This document shows positions 37,037-44,901 of a DNA stretch of 64,000 nucleotides, one piece after another. Made by a program: the position numbers and the translations under genes. The DNA is from Chitinimonas arctica (GTDB taxonomy: Bacteria; Pseudomonadota; Gammaproteobacteria; Burkholderiales; Chitinimonadaceae), in the NCBI RefSeq assembly GCF_007431345.1, contig NZ_CP041730.1, positions 4,898,001 to 4,962,000 on the forward strand, given 5' to 3'. How positions within the stretch are numbered: the first letter of the stretch is position 1; every line of letters begins with the position of its first letter. The notes under the pieces are model-generated. The model was not told the origin of the DNA. It did not search any database and saw only the letters and a program-made list of their open reading frames with translations.

Positions 37037-38047
37037 ATGAGTGACCCGGACTTTTTCAAAGACAAAGCCATTCTGATCACCGGCGGTACCGGTTCCTTCG
37101 GCCGCCAGTTCATTGCCACCTTGCTGCATCAGCACCAACCCCGGCGGGTGGTGGTGTTCTCCCGCGACGAACTCAAGCAATTCGAAATGCAGCAGGATCT
37201 GAACGCGCCCTGCATGCGTTATTTCCTGGGCGATGTGCGCGACGGCGAACGTTTGCGCCAAGCCATGCGCGGCATCGATTTCGTCGTGCACGCTGCGGCG
37301 CTCAAGCAGGTCCCCGCCGCTGAGTACAATCCCACGGAATGCATACGCACCAATGTCTGGGGGGCCGAAAACGTCATCAACGCGGCCATCGAGAGCGGTG
37401 TGCAAAAGGTCATCGCCTTGTCCACCGACAAGGCCTCCAGCCCGATCAATCTGTATGGCGCCACCAAGCTGTTGTCCGACAAATTGTTCGTTGCCGCCAA
37501 TAATATCGCCGGCGGCCATTGCACCCGCTTTGCCGTGGTGCGCTATGGCAATGTGGTCGGTTCGCGCGGCTCGGTACTGCCGTTCTTCCGCAAGCTGATA
37601 CGGGAAGGCGCCGATTCCTTGCCTATCACCGATCCACGCATGACGCGCTTCTGGATCACCCTGCAAGAGGGCGTGGATTTCGTCCTGCGGAATTTCCAGC
37701 GCATGCAGGGCGGCGAACTGTTCGTACCCAAAATCCCCTCGGCCCGCATCGTCGATCTGGCCACCGCCATGGCGCCGCAGCTGCAGCAACGCACCATCGG
37801 CATCCGGCCGGGCGAAAAGCTGCATGAGATGATGATCTCGCGCGACGACGCCAACCATACCTTCGAGTTCGACGGCCACTATGTGATCGCGCCATCGATC
37901 AACTTTATCGTGCAAAGCGACTACCGCCAGGATGTGCTCGGCGGCGTAGGCAAACCCGTGCCGGAAAACTTCGAGTACGTCTCGGACAGCAATCCCGACT
38001 ACCTTAGCGTGGAAGAGCTGCGCCAGCTGGATCGCGATACGCCATGA
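37037..38047 (+). CDS. pseB: UDP-N-acetylglucosamine 4,6-dehydratase (inverting) PseB
   Basis: The 336-residue SDR-family enzyme starts pseudaminic acid synthesis by dehydrating and 5-epimerising UDP-GlcNAc. It shows the NAD motif ILITGGTGSFG, FSRDELKQFEMQQ and LSTDKASSPINLYGATK, where the Lys in STDKA is characteristic of the PseB/FlaA1 group. Start MSDPDFFKDKA was chosen over a 112-codon upstream extension through def. The stop overlaps pseC by 4 bases (ATGA), so the two are coupled. Confidence 0.96.
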   Translation: MSDPDFFKDKAILITGGTGSFGRQFIATLLHQHQPRRVVVFSRDELKQFEMQQDLNAPCMRYFLGDVRDGERLRQAMRGIDFVVHAAALKQVPAAEYNPTECIRTNVWGAENVINAAIESGVQKVIALSTDKASSPINLYGATKLLSDKLFVAANNIAGGHCTRFAVVRYGNVVGSRGSVLPFFRKLIREGADSLPITDPRMTRFWITLQEGVDFVLRNFQRMQGGELFVPKIPSARIVDLATAMAPQLQQRTIGIRPGEKLHEMMISRDDANHTFEFDGHYVIAPSINFIVQSDYRQDVLGGVGKPVPENFEYVSDSNPDYLSVEELRQLDRDTP

Positions 38048-39201
38048 TTCCCTACGGCCGCCAGCAGATCAGCGCGGACGATATCGCCGCCGTCGTCGAA
38101 ACACTGCAATCCGATTGGCTGACCCAAGGGCCGGCCATAACCGCTTTCGAGCAGGCCATGGCGGAGCGCTGCGGCGCCAGGCATGCGGTGGCGGTGTGCA
38201 ATGCTACCGCCGCCCTGCATATCGCCTGCCTGGCGCTCGACCTGGGCGCCGGCGACAGGCTGTGGACCACGCCGAATACCTTTGTCGCTTCGGCGAACTG
38301 TGCGCGCTACTGTGGCGCCGAGGTGGACTTCGTCGATATCGATCCGGCGACCTGGAATATGGATGCCGAGCGCCTGGCAGCCAAACTGCGGCAGGCCGAA
38401 GCGGAAGGCCGTCTGCCACGGGTGGTGGTACCGGTCGCCTTCTCGGGCCAAAGCTGCGATATGGCCCGTATCCAGGCCTTGTCCAGGCAATATGGCTTTG
38501 CCGTGGTGGAAGACGCTTCGCATGCCGTCGGCGCGGAGTACCTCGATCGGCCGGTAGGGTGCGGCGCCTATGCCGATATGACGGTTTTCAGTTTCCATCC
38601 GGTCAAGATCATTACCACGGGTGAGGGTGGCCTGATATTGACCAATCGCGATGATCTGGCCCAGCGCTTGCAGCGTCTGCGCAGCCACGGGATCAGCCGT
38701 GATCCGGCGCGCATGGAAGCCAGCGATCCCGCCGCCTGGCAGTATGAGATGCAGGAGCTGGGTTTCAATTACCGCATTACCGATATCCAGGCCGCGCTGG
38801 GTTTGTCGCAATTACGGCGTTTGGATACCTTCCTGGCCCGTCGGCGCGAACTGGCCGACCGCTATGACGGCCTGCTGGCCGAATTGCCGCTGCAAGGCCC
38901 CAGCCGCCAGGCGGGTGCCCGCTCGGCATGGCACCTCTATGTGGTCCGCCTGCAACTGGACCGGATAAGCAAGACGCATCGGCAGGTTTTCGATGGCCTG
39001 CGCGCGGCCGGCATAGGCGTCAACCTGCATTACATCCCGGTCCATCTGCAACCCTACTACCGCCAATCGGGTTTCAAGGCCGGCGATTTTCCGGAGGCCG
39101 AGCGCTATTACGGCGAGGCGATCAGCCTGCCCATGTACGCGGGCCTGACGGATGCGCAGCAAGACACGGTGGTCGCTGCCCTGCGGGCCCTGCTGGTTTG
39201 A
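38044..39201 (+). CDS. pseC: UDP-4-amino-4,6-dideoxy-N-acetyl-beta-L-altrosamine transaminase PseC
   Basis: The 385-residue PLP-dependent aminotransferase carries out step 2 of pseudaminic acid synthesis. It has the DegT/DnrJ signatures GRQQISADDIAAVVETLQSD, VEDASHAVGAEY and the PLP lysine in FSFHPVKIITTGEGG. It directly follows pseB. The later pathway genes are 20 kb downstream, not here where they usually sit. Confidence 0.95.
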   Translation: MIPYGRQQISADDIAAVVETLQSDWLTQGPAITAFEQAMAERCGARHAVAVCNATAALHIACLALDLGAGDRLWTTPNTFVASANCARYCGAEVDFVDIDPATWNMDAERLAAKLRQAEAEGRLPRVVVPVAFSGQSCDMARIQALSRQYGFAVVEDASHAVGAEYLDRPVGCGAYADMTVFSFHPVKIITTGEGGLILTNRDDLAQRLQRLRSHGISRDPARMEASDPAAWQYEMQELGFNYRITDIQAALGLSQLRRLDTFLARRRELADRYDGLLAELPLQGPSRQAGARSAWHLYVVRLQLDRISKTHRQVFDGLRAAGIGVNLHYIPVHLQPYYRQSGFKAGDFPEAERYYGEAISLPMYAGLTDAQQDTVVAALRALLV

Positions 39202-39342
39202 GCCTGGCAGGTTTCCCGTACCCCATAGGCACGATTTGAAAGGCAGCCGGAATTTCCGGAAGCGCGTAGCGCTCGACCCCGACTAGTTGGCACGCATGAA
39301 CAAGGTCAATGTTTTTGCGTTTTTGCCTAAGGGGTAGCTGCA

Positions 39343-39969
39343 ATGCAATCCGTACCGTTTCGACAAGCGATGCATCAGGATTTTATAAGTTTCGATTCAT
39401 TCAACGATTTTATGCAGGCGGCGCCTGAAGAGTTGAATCGCATTACCGATTATTTTTATGTCGATGGCAATGAATATCAGGTCGTCTGGCATCTAGGCAT
39501 TCCGCTGCGCGACGAGCAGTCCGATGAGTACCGATACTTCCAGGCGGTAAACGAGGTGCTCCGCGATCCTGCCCGGCCCTTGGCCGATCCGGGGCCGGCT
39601 TTTCTGCAGGGCAAGAACAAGTTGCTGACGGTCAGCCGCTATCTTGCCGACGAGCGCTATAACGATGGGTTCGACCCTTTAAAGTGCGTGTGCTGTCGGG
39701 ACCTGTTCGGCCATCGCATGCAGGATGGCTCCAGTCTATCGCGTGCCGAGCGCATGACCACGCATATGCAGCGGCACTGCCAGCCGCCGAATGTCATCGG
39801 TGGCTACCATATGCTGGACTTCATGCCGGTTCCCGAATCCAACTTGGGGCCCACGAGCTTTACCTCCCCACTTCCCTGTCCGCATGCGCCACTACTCAGC
39901 GAACATTTCCGCTGCGGCATGGATGGCAGCATGAAATGGCCGGATGAAAGATGCTGCCGGCTTATGTAA
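39343..39969 (+). CDS. Hypothetical protein with Cys/His cluster
   Basis: The 208-residue protein starts MQSVPFRQAMHQDF with AAGGGG upstream. No signal peptide or membrane helix. A C115-x2-C118-x22-H141-x3-H145 pattern (KCVCCRDLFGH ... THMQRHC) could bind a metal, though the spacing is longer than a classical zinc finger. More cysteines occur near the C-terminus (CPHAP, CGMDG, CC). It is the first gene after pseC and before the kdp operon. Not recognised. Confidence 0.75.
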   Translation: MQSVPFRQAMHQDFISFDSFNDFMQAAPEELNRITDYFYVDGNEYQVVWHLGIPLRDEQSDEYRYFQAVNEVLRDPARPLADPGPAFLQGKNKLLTVSRYLADERYNDGFDPLKCVCCRDLFGHRMQDGSSLSRAERMTTHMQRHCQPPNVIGGYHMLDFMPVPESNLGPTSFTSPLPCPHAPLLSEHFRCGMDGSMKWPDERCCRLM

Positions 39970-40023
39970 ACGGGTGCCGATACGCCTCTATCCCGCGTTT
40001 CGACAGGGCCGATAGGCGCACCT

Positions 40024-40074
40024 TCTTTACGCAATCTTTATATCCGCCCTAACTATTTCAACAGCATCTTTACG
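40024..40074 (+). promoter_or_regulatory. Candidate KdpE-binding direct repeats / kdp promoter region
   Basis: TCTTTACG (40024-40031), TCTTTATA (40035-40042, one helical turn later) and TCTTTACG (40067-40074, about four turns from the first) are T-rich direct repeats 50-100 bases before the first kdp ORF. OmpR-family regulators such as KdpE bind tandem T-rich repeats spaced by one turn, so this is a likely operator. Confidence 0.45.
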
Positions 40075-40123
40075 GCGATTTCCCTAGCATTTGCCCTGTC
40101 TCTTTGCACGCTTGGAGCTGGCT

Positions 40124-40219
40124 GTGGAAATACTGATGTGCTTGTTGATCGTGGTGTTTGGCGGGGCCGTCTGGGGTCTGATTGCTGCCTGCCGCAAACT
40201 GGAAGGGGTCGCGAAATGA
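40124..40219 (+). CDS. Small membrane peptide upstream of kdpF (31 aa)
   Basis: A GTG-started ORF (GGAG with 6-base spacer) encodes one hydrophobic helix (LLIVVFGGAVWGLIAACRKL). Its stop overlaps the kdpF start (ATGA), so translation is coupled. Similar short membrane ORFs precede kdpF in other proteobacteria; a function in the Kdp complex is possible but not shown. Confidence 0.6.
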   Translation: MEILMCLLIVVFGGAVWGLIAACRKLEGVAK

Positions 40220-40320
40220 CCGCTGCCTGGGTGTGGATCTATTGGCTGGCCGGCGGCGTGTCCGCCGGCTTGTTCGCTTACCTTCTGTACGCATTGTTCA
40301 ATGCGGAGGAGGTGGCATGA
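40216..40320 (+). CDS. kdpF: KdpF subunit of the potassium-transporting ATPase
   Basis: A 34-residue single-helix peptide (MTAAWVWIYWLAGGVSAGLF) between the 31-aa ORF and kdpA, the usual place and size of KdpF, which stabilises the KdpFABC complex. Both junctions are ATGA overlaps. GGAAGGGG lies upstream of the start. Confidence 0.85.
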   Translation: MTAAWVWIYWLAGGVSAGLFAYLLYALFNAEEVA

Positions 40321-42113
40321 ATCATTCCGCGGTATTGCAAACAGGCCTGTACCTGCTGGTGTTGTTCGCCCTTGCCTGGCCGCTGGGGCGCTATCTGGCG
40401 GAACTGATGGAAGGCCGCCTGGCGGCGCGGTTCCACTGGATGGGCAAGGTGGATCGCGGCTTGATGAAGCTGATTGGCGCGGCTGCCGATGAGGAGATGC
40501 CTTGGTGGCGCTATGCGGTGGCGATCGTGCTGTTCAACCTGGTCGGTGTCGTCGCGGTATATCTGTTGCAGCGGCAGCAGTTGAGCTTGCCCCTCAATCC
40601 TGCGGGTATGCCGAACGTGGAGGCGACTTCGGCTTTCAATACGGCGATTTCGTTCGTGACCAACACCAACTGGCAGGGTTATGTGGGTGAGGCCACCATG
40701 GGCTACCTGACCCAGATGCTGGCGCTGACGGTACAGAATTTCTTGTCCGCCGCGACCGGCATCGCCGTGGTGGTCGCCTTGGTACGCGGTTTTGCCCGCA
40801 AGCGCGCCCAGGGTTTGGGGAGTGCCTGGCTGGATTTGAGCCGTGCCACGATTTGGCTGCTCTTGCCGGCCGCATCGCTGTTTGCCGTGGTTCTGGTGGG
40901 TCAGGGCGTCATCCAGAACTTCTCCCCCTATCTTGAAGCGCAATTGGTGGCGCCGGTGAGCTACCAGGTGGCCAAGACCGATACGAACGGCAAGCCGCTA
41001 ACGGACGCCCACGGCGCCGCGGTCATGGAACAGGTGACGGTGCGCACCCAGACACTGGCGATGGGGCCGGTGGCGTCCCAGGAGGCCATCAAGCTATTGG
41101 GTACCAACGGCGGCGGCTTCTTCAACGCCAATTCGGCCCATCCATTCGAAAACCCGACCGGTGCGAGCAATTTCATGCAGATGCTGAGCATCTTCCTGAT
41201 CCCGGCTGCCTTGTGTCTCATGTTCGGCCATATGGTCGGCGATATGCGGCAGGGCGTGGCGGTATTGGCAGCGATGACCTTGATCTTCGTTGCCATGGTC
41301 GCGGTCGTGGTGTGGGCAGAATCGCATGCCAATCCAGTGTTGGTGCAATTGGGCATGGATGCCGGGCTGGGCAATATGGAGGGCAAGGAAACACGTTTCG
41401 GCATCGTGGCTTCCAGCCTGTTCGCGGTGATAACCACGGCGGCCAGCTGCGGTGCGGTGAATGCCATGCACGATAGCCTGATGCCGCTCTCCGGCGGGGT
41501 GACGACCTGGCTGATGCAATTGGGCGAGGTGGTGTTCGGCGGGGTGGGTTCGGGCCTGTACGGCATGCTGCTATTCGCCATGCTGGCCGTGTTCCTGGCT
41601 GGATTGATGATAGGCCGCACGCCGGAATACCTGGGCAAGAAGATCGAGTCGTTCGAGATGAAGATGGTGTCCATCGCCATCCTGATTACGCCCTTGCTGG
41701 TTCTTGGCGGTACCGCCCTGACGGTGCTGGCCCCCCCGGCGCTGGCCAGCCTTTGGAACCCCGGCGCTCATGGCTTTAGCGAAGCCCTGTATGCCTTCAG
41801 CTCGGCGGCGAACAACAACGGTTCGGCCTTTGCCGGCATCTCGGCCAATACGCCCTATTACAACCTGGCGCTGGGCGTGGCCATGTGGTTCGGCCGCTTT
41901 GGTGTATTGGTACCGGTACTGGCCATTGCGGGATCGTTGGCGCGCAAGCCCAGGCTGGCCGCATCGGCCGGCACCATGCCGACCCACGGGCCGCAGTTCG
42001 TCACCCTGCTGGTCGGCACGGTACTGATCGTCGGCGCGCTGACCTATATCCCTGCCTTGGCCTTGGGGCCGGTGGTGGACCATCTGCAACTGTTTGCCGG
42101 CCAAGGAGGCTGA
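40317..42113 (+). CDS. kdpA: Potassium-transporting ATPase subunit KdpA
   Basis: The 598-residue channel-like subunit binds and transports K+. About ten membrane helices and the four selectivity-filter-like loops are visible (for example FVTNTNWQGY, GTNGGGFFNANSAHPFENP, SCGAVNAMH, SAANNNGSAFAG). The start overlaps the kdpF stop by 4 bases and has GGAGGAGG within kdpF. Confidence 0.97.
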   Translation: MNHSAVLQTGLYLLVLFALAWPLGRYLAELMEGRLAARFHWMGKVDRGLMKLIGAAADEEMPWWRYAVAIVLFNLVGVVAVYLLQRQQLSLPLNPAGMPNVEATSAFNTAISFVTNTNWQGYVGEATMGYLTQMLALTVQNFLSAATGIAVVVALVRGFARKRAQGLGSAWLDLSRATIWLLLPAASLFAVVLVGQGVIQNFSPYLEAQLVAPVSYQVAKTDTNGKPLTDAHGAAVMEQVTVRTQTLAMGPVASQEAIKLLGTNGGGFFNANSAHPFENPTGASNFMQMLSIFLIPAALCLMFGHMVGDMRQGVAVLAAMTLIFVAMVAVVVWAESHANPVLVQLGMDAGLGNMEGKETRFGIVASSLFAVITTAASCGAVNAMHDSLMPLSGGVTTWLMQLGEVVFGGVGSGLYGMLLFAMLAVFLAGLMIGRTPEYLGKKIESFEMKMVSIAILITPLLVLGGTALTVLAPPALASLWNPGAHGFSEALYAFSSAANNNGSAFAGISANTPYYNLALGVAMWFGRFGVLVPVLAIAGSLARKPRLAASAGTMPTHGPQFVTLLVGTVLIVGALTYIPALALGPVVDHLQLFAGQGG

Positions 42114-42114
42114 G

Positions 42115-44229
42115 ATGAACGACAGGCTCAAGGTAGCGGCCGAAAGCTCGGCCACGCAAGGAAACAAGCCGATGAAGCAGTCCTGGCGTTTATTGGACCC
42201 CGCACTGGTCAAGCCGGCGGTGGTCGAATCATTCAAGAAACTGTCGCCCCTGGCGCAGTTGCGCAATCCGGTGATGTTCGTGGTGTGGGTAGGCAGCGTA
42301 CTGACCACGGTGCTGGGCATCCATGCCTTGTTCGGCAAGGGAGAAGCAAGCGCCGGCTTTATTCTGGGGATTGCCGCCTGGCTCTGGTTCACCGTGCTGT
42401 TCGCCAACTTCGCCGAAGCGCTCGCCGAAGGGCGTGGCAAGGCCCAGGCGGCGGCTTTGCGCGGTAGCCGCCGCAATGTAGTGGCCAGGAAGCTGGCCGC
42501 TGCCAGCCGGGAGGCCGAGGTAACGGTGCTCGACTCGGCCAGCCTGCGCCGGGGCGATATCGTGCTGGTGGAGGCGGGCGATACGGTGCCGGCCGATGCC
42601 GAAGTGCTGGAAGGCGTGGCATCGGTCGACGAGTCGGCCATTACCGGAGAATCCGCCCCGGTAATCCGCGAGTCCGGCGGCGATTTCTCCGCCATCACGG
42701 GCGGGACCCGGGTGCTGAGCGACTGGCTGATCGCCCGCGTGACCGCCAACCCTGGCGAGGCGTTTCTGGATCGCATGATTGCCATGGTGGAAGGCGCCAA
42801 ACGCAAGAAGACACCCAACGAGATCGCCCTGACCATTCTGCTGGTGGCGCTGACGTTGGTGTTCCTGATGGCAACGGCGACCTTGTTGCCGTTTTCGATA
42901 TACAGCGTGACGGCGGCGGGCGCGGGCAGCCCGGTGAGCGTGACGGTGCTGGTGGCCTTGCTGGTATGCCTGATCCCCACCACCATCGGTGGGCTGCTGA
43001 GTGCCATAGGCGTCGCCGGCATGAGCCGGATGATGCAGGCCAACGTCATCGCAACCTCCGGCCGGGCCGTGGAAGCAGCCGGCGACGTGGACGTGCTGCT
43101 GCTGGACAAGACCGGCACCATTACCCTGGGAAATCGGCAGGCCAGCGCGTTTTTAACCGTGCCGGGGATAGCGGAAGGCGAGTTGGCCGATGTCGCGCAG
43201 TTGGCATCGCTGGCCGATGAGACGCCCGAGGGACGATCCATCGTGGTGTTGGCCAAGACGCGTTTTGCATTGCGTGGCCGCGACCTGCACGACGCCCATT
43301 TCGTCCATTTCACCGCGCAGACCCGCATGAGCGGGGTGGATCTGGGGATGCGCCGGATTCGTAAAGGCGCAGCGGATGCGATCAAGGACCATGTGTCGGC
43401 GCAGGGTGGCCAGTGGCCTCAGGCGATGGCCGAACTGGTGGAGCAGGTGGCCCGCCGTGGCGGCACGCCGCTGGCGGTGGCCGATGGCAGCCGGGTGCTG
43501 GGCGTGGTGGAGCTGAAGGACATCGTCAAGGGCGGTATCCGGGAGCGTTTCGCCGAGCTGCGCCAGATGGGCATCAAGACCGTGATGATTACCGGCGACA
43601 ACCGCCTGACGGCTGCTGCCATCGCGGCCGAGGCCGGGGTGGACGATTTCCTGGCGGAGGCGCGTCCCGAGGACAAGCTCAAACTGATACGAGACTACCA
43701 GTCGGAAGGCCGGCTGGTTGCCATGACCGGCGATGGCACCAACGATGCCCCGGCGCTGGCCCAGGCCGATGTGGCGGTGGCCATGAACAGCGGCACCCAG
43801 GCTGCCAAGGAGGCCGGCAATATGGTCGACCTGGACAGCAATCCCACCAAGCTGATCGAGATTGTCGAAACCGGCAAGCAGATGCTGATGACGCGCGGCG
43901 CCCTGACAACGTTCTCGGTGGCCAACGATGTGGCCAAGTACTTCGCCATCATCCCGGCGGCGTTCGCGGTGACCTACCCGCAGTTGGGCGCATTGAATGT
44001 GATGGGCCTGAACAGTCCAGGTTCGGCCATTCTCTCGGCGGTGATATTCAATGCCTTGATCATCGTGTTCCTGATCCCGCTGGCTTTGAAAGGCGTGGCC
44101 TACCGTGCCATGGCAGCTGGTCCGCTGCTGCGCCGCAACCTGCTGGTCTATGGGCTGGGCGGGCTGCTCGTGCCGTTCGTGGGGATCAAACTGATCGACA
44201 TGATGCTGGGCGGCTTGGGCCTGGCTTGA
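42115..44229 (+). CDS. kdpB: Potassium-transporting P-type ATPase subunit KdpB
   Basis: The 704-residue ATPase subunit has the phosphorylation motif LLDKTGTITLGN, the actuator sequence ITGESAPVIRE and hinge MTGDGTNDAPALAQADV. Start MNDRLKVAAESS was chosen with AAGGAGG upstream, 1 base after kdpA; an in-frame upstream ATG lies inside kdpA. It energises K+ uptake by KdpA. Confidence 0.97.
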   Translation: MNDRLKVAAESSATQGNKPMKQSWRLLDPALVKPAVVESFKKLSPLAQLRNPVMFVVWVGSVLTTVLGIHALFGKGEASAGFILGIAAWLWFTVLFANFAEALAEGRGKAQAAALRGSRRNVVARKLAAASREAEVTVLDSASLRRGDIVLVEAGDTVPADAEVLEGVASVDESAITGESAPVIRESGGDFSAITGGTRVLSDWLIARVTANPGEAFLDRMIAMVEGAKRKKTPNEIALTILLVALTLVFLMATATLLPFSIYSVTAAGAGSPVSVTVLVALLVCLIPTTIGGLLSAIGVAGMSRMMQANVIATSGRAVEAAGDVDVLLLDKTGTITLGNRQASAFLTVPGIAEGELADVAQLASLADETPEGRSIVVLAKTRFALRGRDLHDAHFVHFTAQTRMSGVDLGMRRIRKGAADAIKDHVSAQGGQWPQAMAELVEQVARRGGTPLAVADGSRVLGVVELKDIVKGGIRERFAELRQMGIKTVMITGDNRLTAAAIAAEAGVDDFLAEARPEDKLKLIRDYQSEGRLVAMTGDGTNDAPALAQADVAVAMNSGTQAAKEAGNMVDLDSNPTKLIEIVETGKQMLMTRGALTTFSVANDVAKYFAIIPAAFAVTYPQLGALNVMGLNSPGSAILSAVIFNALIIVFLIPLALKGVAYRAMAAGPLLRRNLLVYGLGGLLVPFVGIKLIDMMLGGLGLA

Positions 44230-44283
44230 GACAACAAGTCGGTGCCGGGCATGCCCGTGGCACCGGCTCACGAGGAGTAAAGC

Positions 44284-44868
44284 ATGATGAAGAACCTGAT
44301 ACGTCCGGCGTTGACGCTGTTCGCAGTACTGAGCGTCATGACAGGGCTACTCTACCCGGCGGCCATCACGGGCATGGCGCAGACGGTGTTTCCCGAACAG
44401 GCGAACGGCAGCTTGATACGCCACCAGGGCAAACTGGTGGGTAGCAGCCTGATAGGCCAAAGCTTTAGCAGCCCCGGTTATTTCTGGGGACGTCCGTCCG
44501 CCACCGGCCCGGTGCCCGACAATGCGGCCGCTTCGGGCGGTTCGAACCTGGGTCCGCAACATCCGGCGTTGGCCGAAGCGGTGAAAGGGCGGATCGAGGC
44601 TGTGCGTTTGGCTCACGCCGATCAAACCGGCCCCGTGCCGGCGGAATTGGCGACCGCCTCGGCATCCGGGCTGGACCCGCATATCTCGCCGGCCGCAGCC
44701 TATTACCAGGTAGCAAGAGTGGCCAAGGTGCGCGGCTTGGCGCCGGAAACCGTGCGGCAACTGGTGGATGCCCATGTCGAGCAGCCCAGTTGGCACATGT
44801 TTGGCGACCGGACGGTGAATGTGCTGAAGTTGAACCTGGCACTGGATCGGCGAGTCTACGGAAGCTGA
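44284..44868 (+). CDS. kdpC: Potassium-transporting ATPase subunit KdpC
   Basis: The 194-residue subunit has one N-terminal membrane helix (LIRPALTLFAVLSVMTGLLY) and the periplasmic domain with GQSFSSPGYFWGRPSAT, SGGSNLGP and ASGLDPHISPAAAYYQ, all typical. GAGGAG precedes the tandem ATG ATG; either could be used. It assists K+ loading in the Kdp complex. Confidence 0.97.
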   Translation: MMKNLIRPALTLFAVLSVMTGLLYPAAITGMAQTVFPEQANGSLIRHQGKLVGSSLIGQSFSSPGYFWGRPSATGPVPDNAAASGGSNLGPQHPALAEAVKGRIEAVRLAHADQTGPVPAELATASASGLDPHISPAAAYYQVARVAKVRGLAPETVRQLVDAHVEQPSWHMFGDRTVNVLKLNLALDRRVYGS

Positions 44869-44901
44869 CCGCCGACCGGTTCGATTATCGACGCAAATAC
44901 C

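Noticed and set aside
39202..39342. Palindromes CCGGAATTTCCGG and AGCGCGTAGCGCT after pseC
   Set aside because: Short stems without a U tract; too weak to call a terminator or operator.
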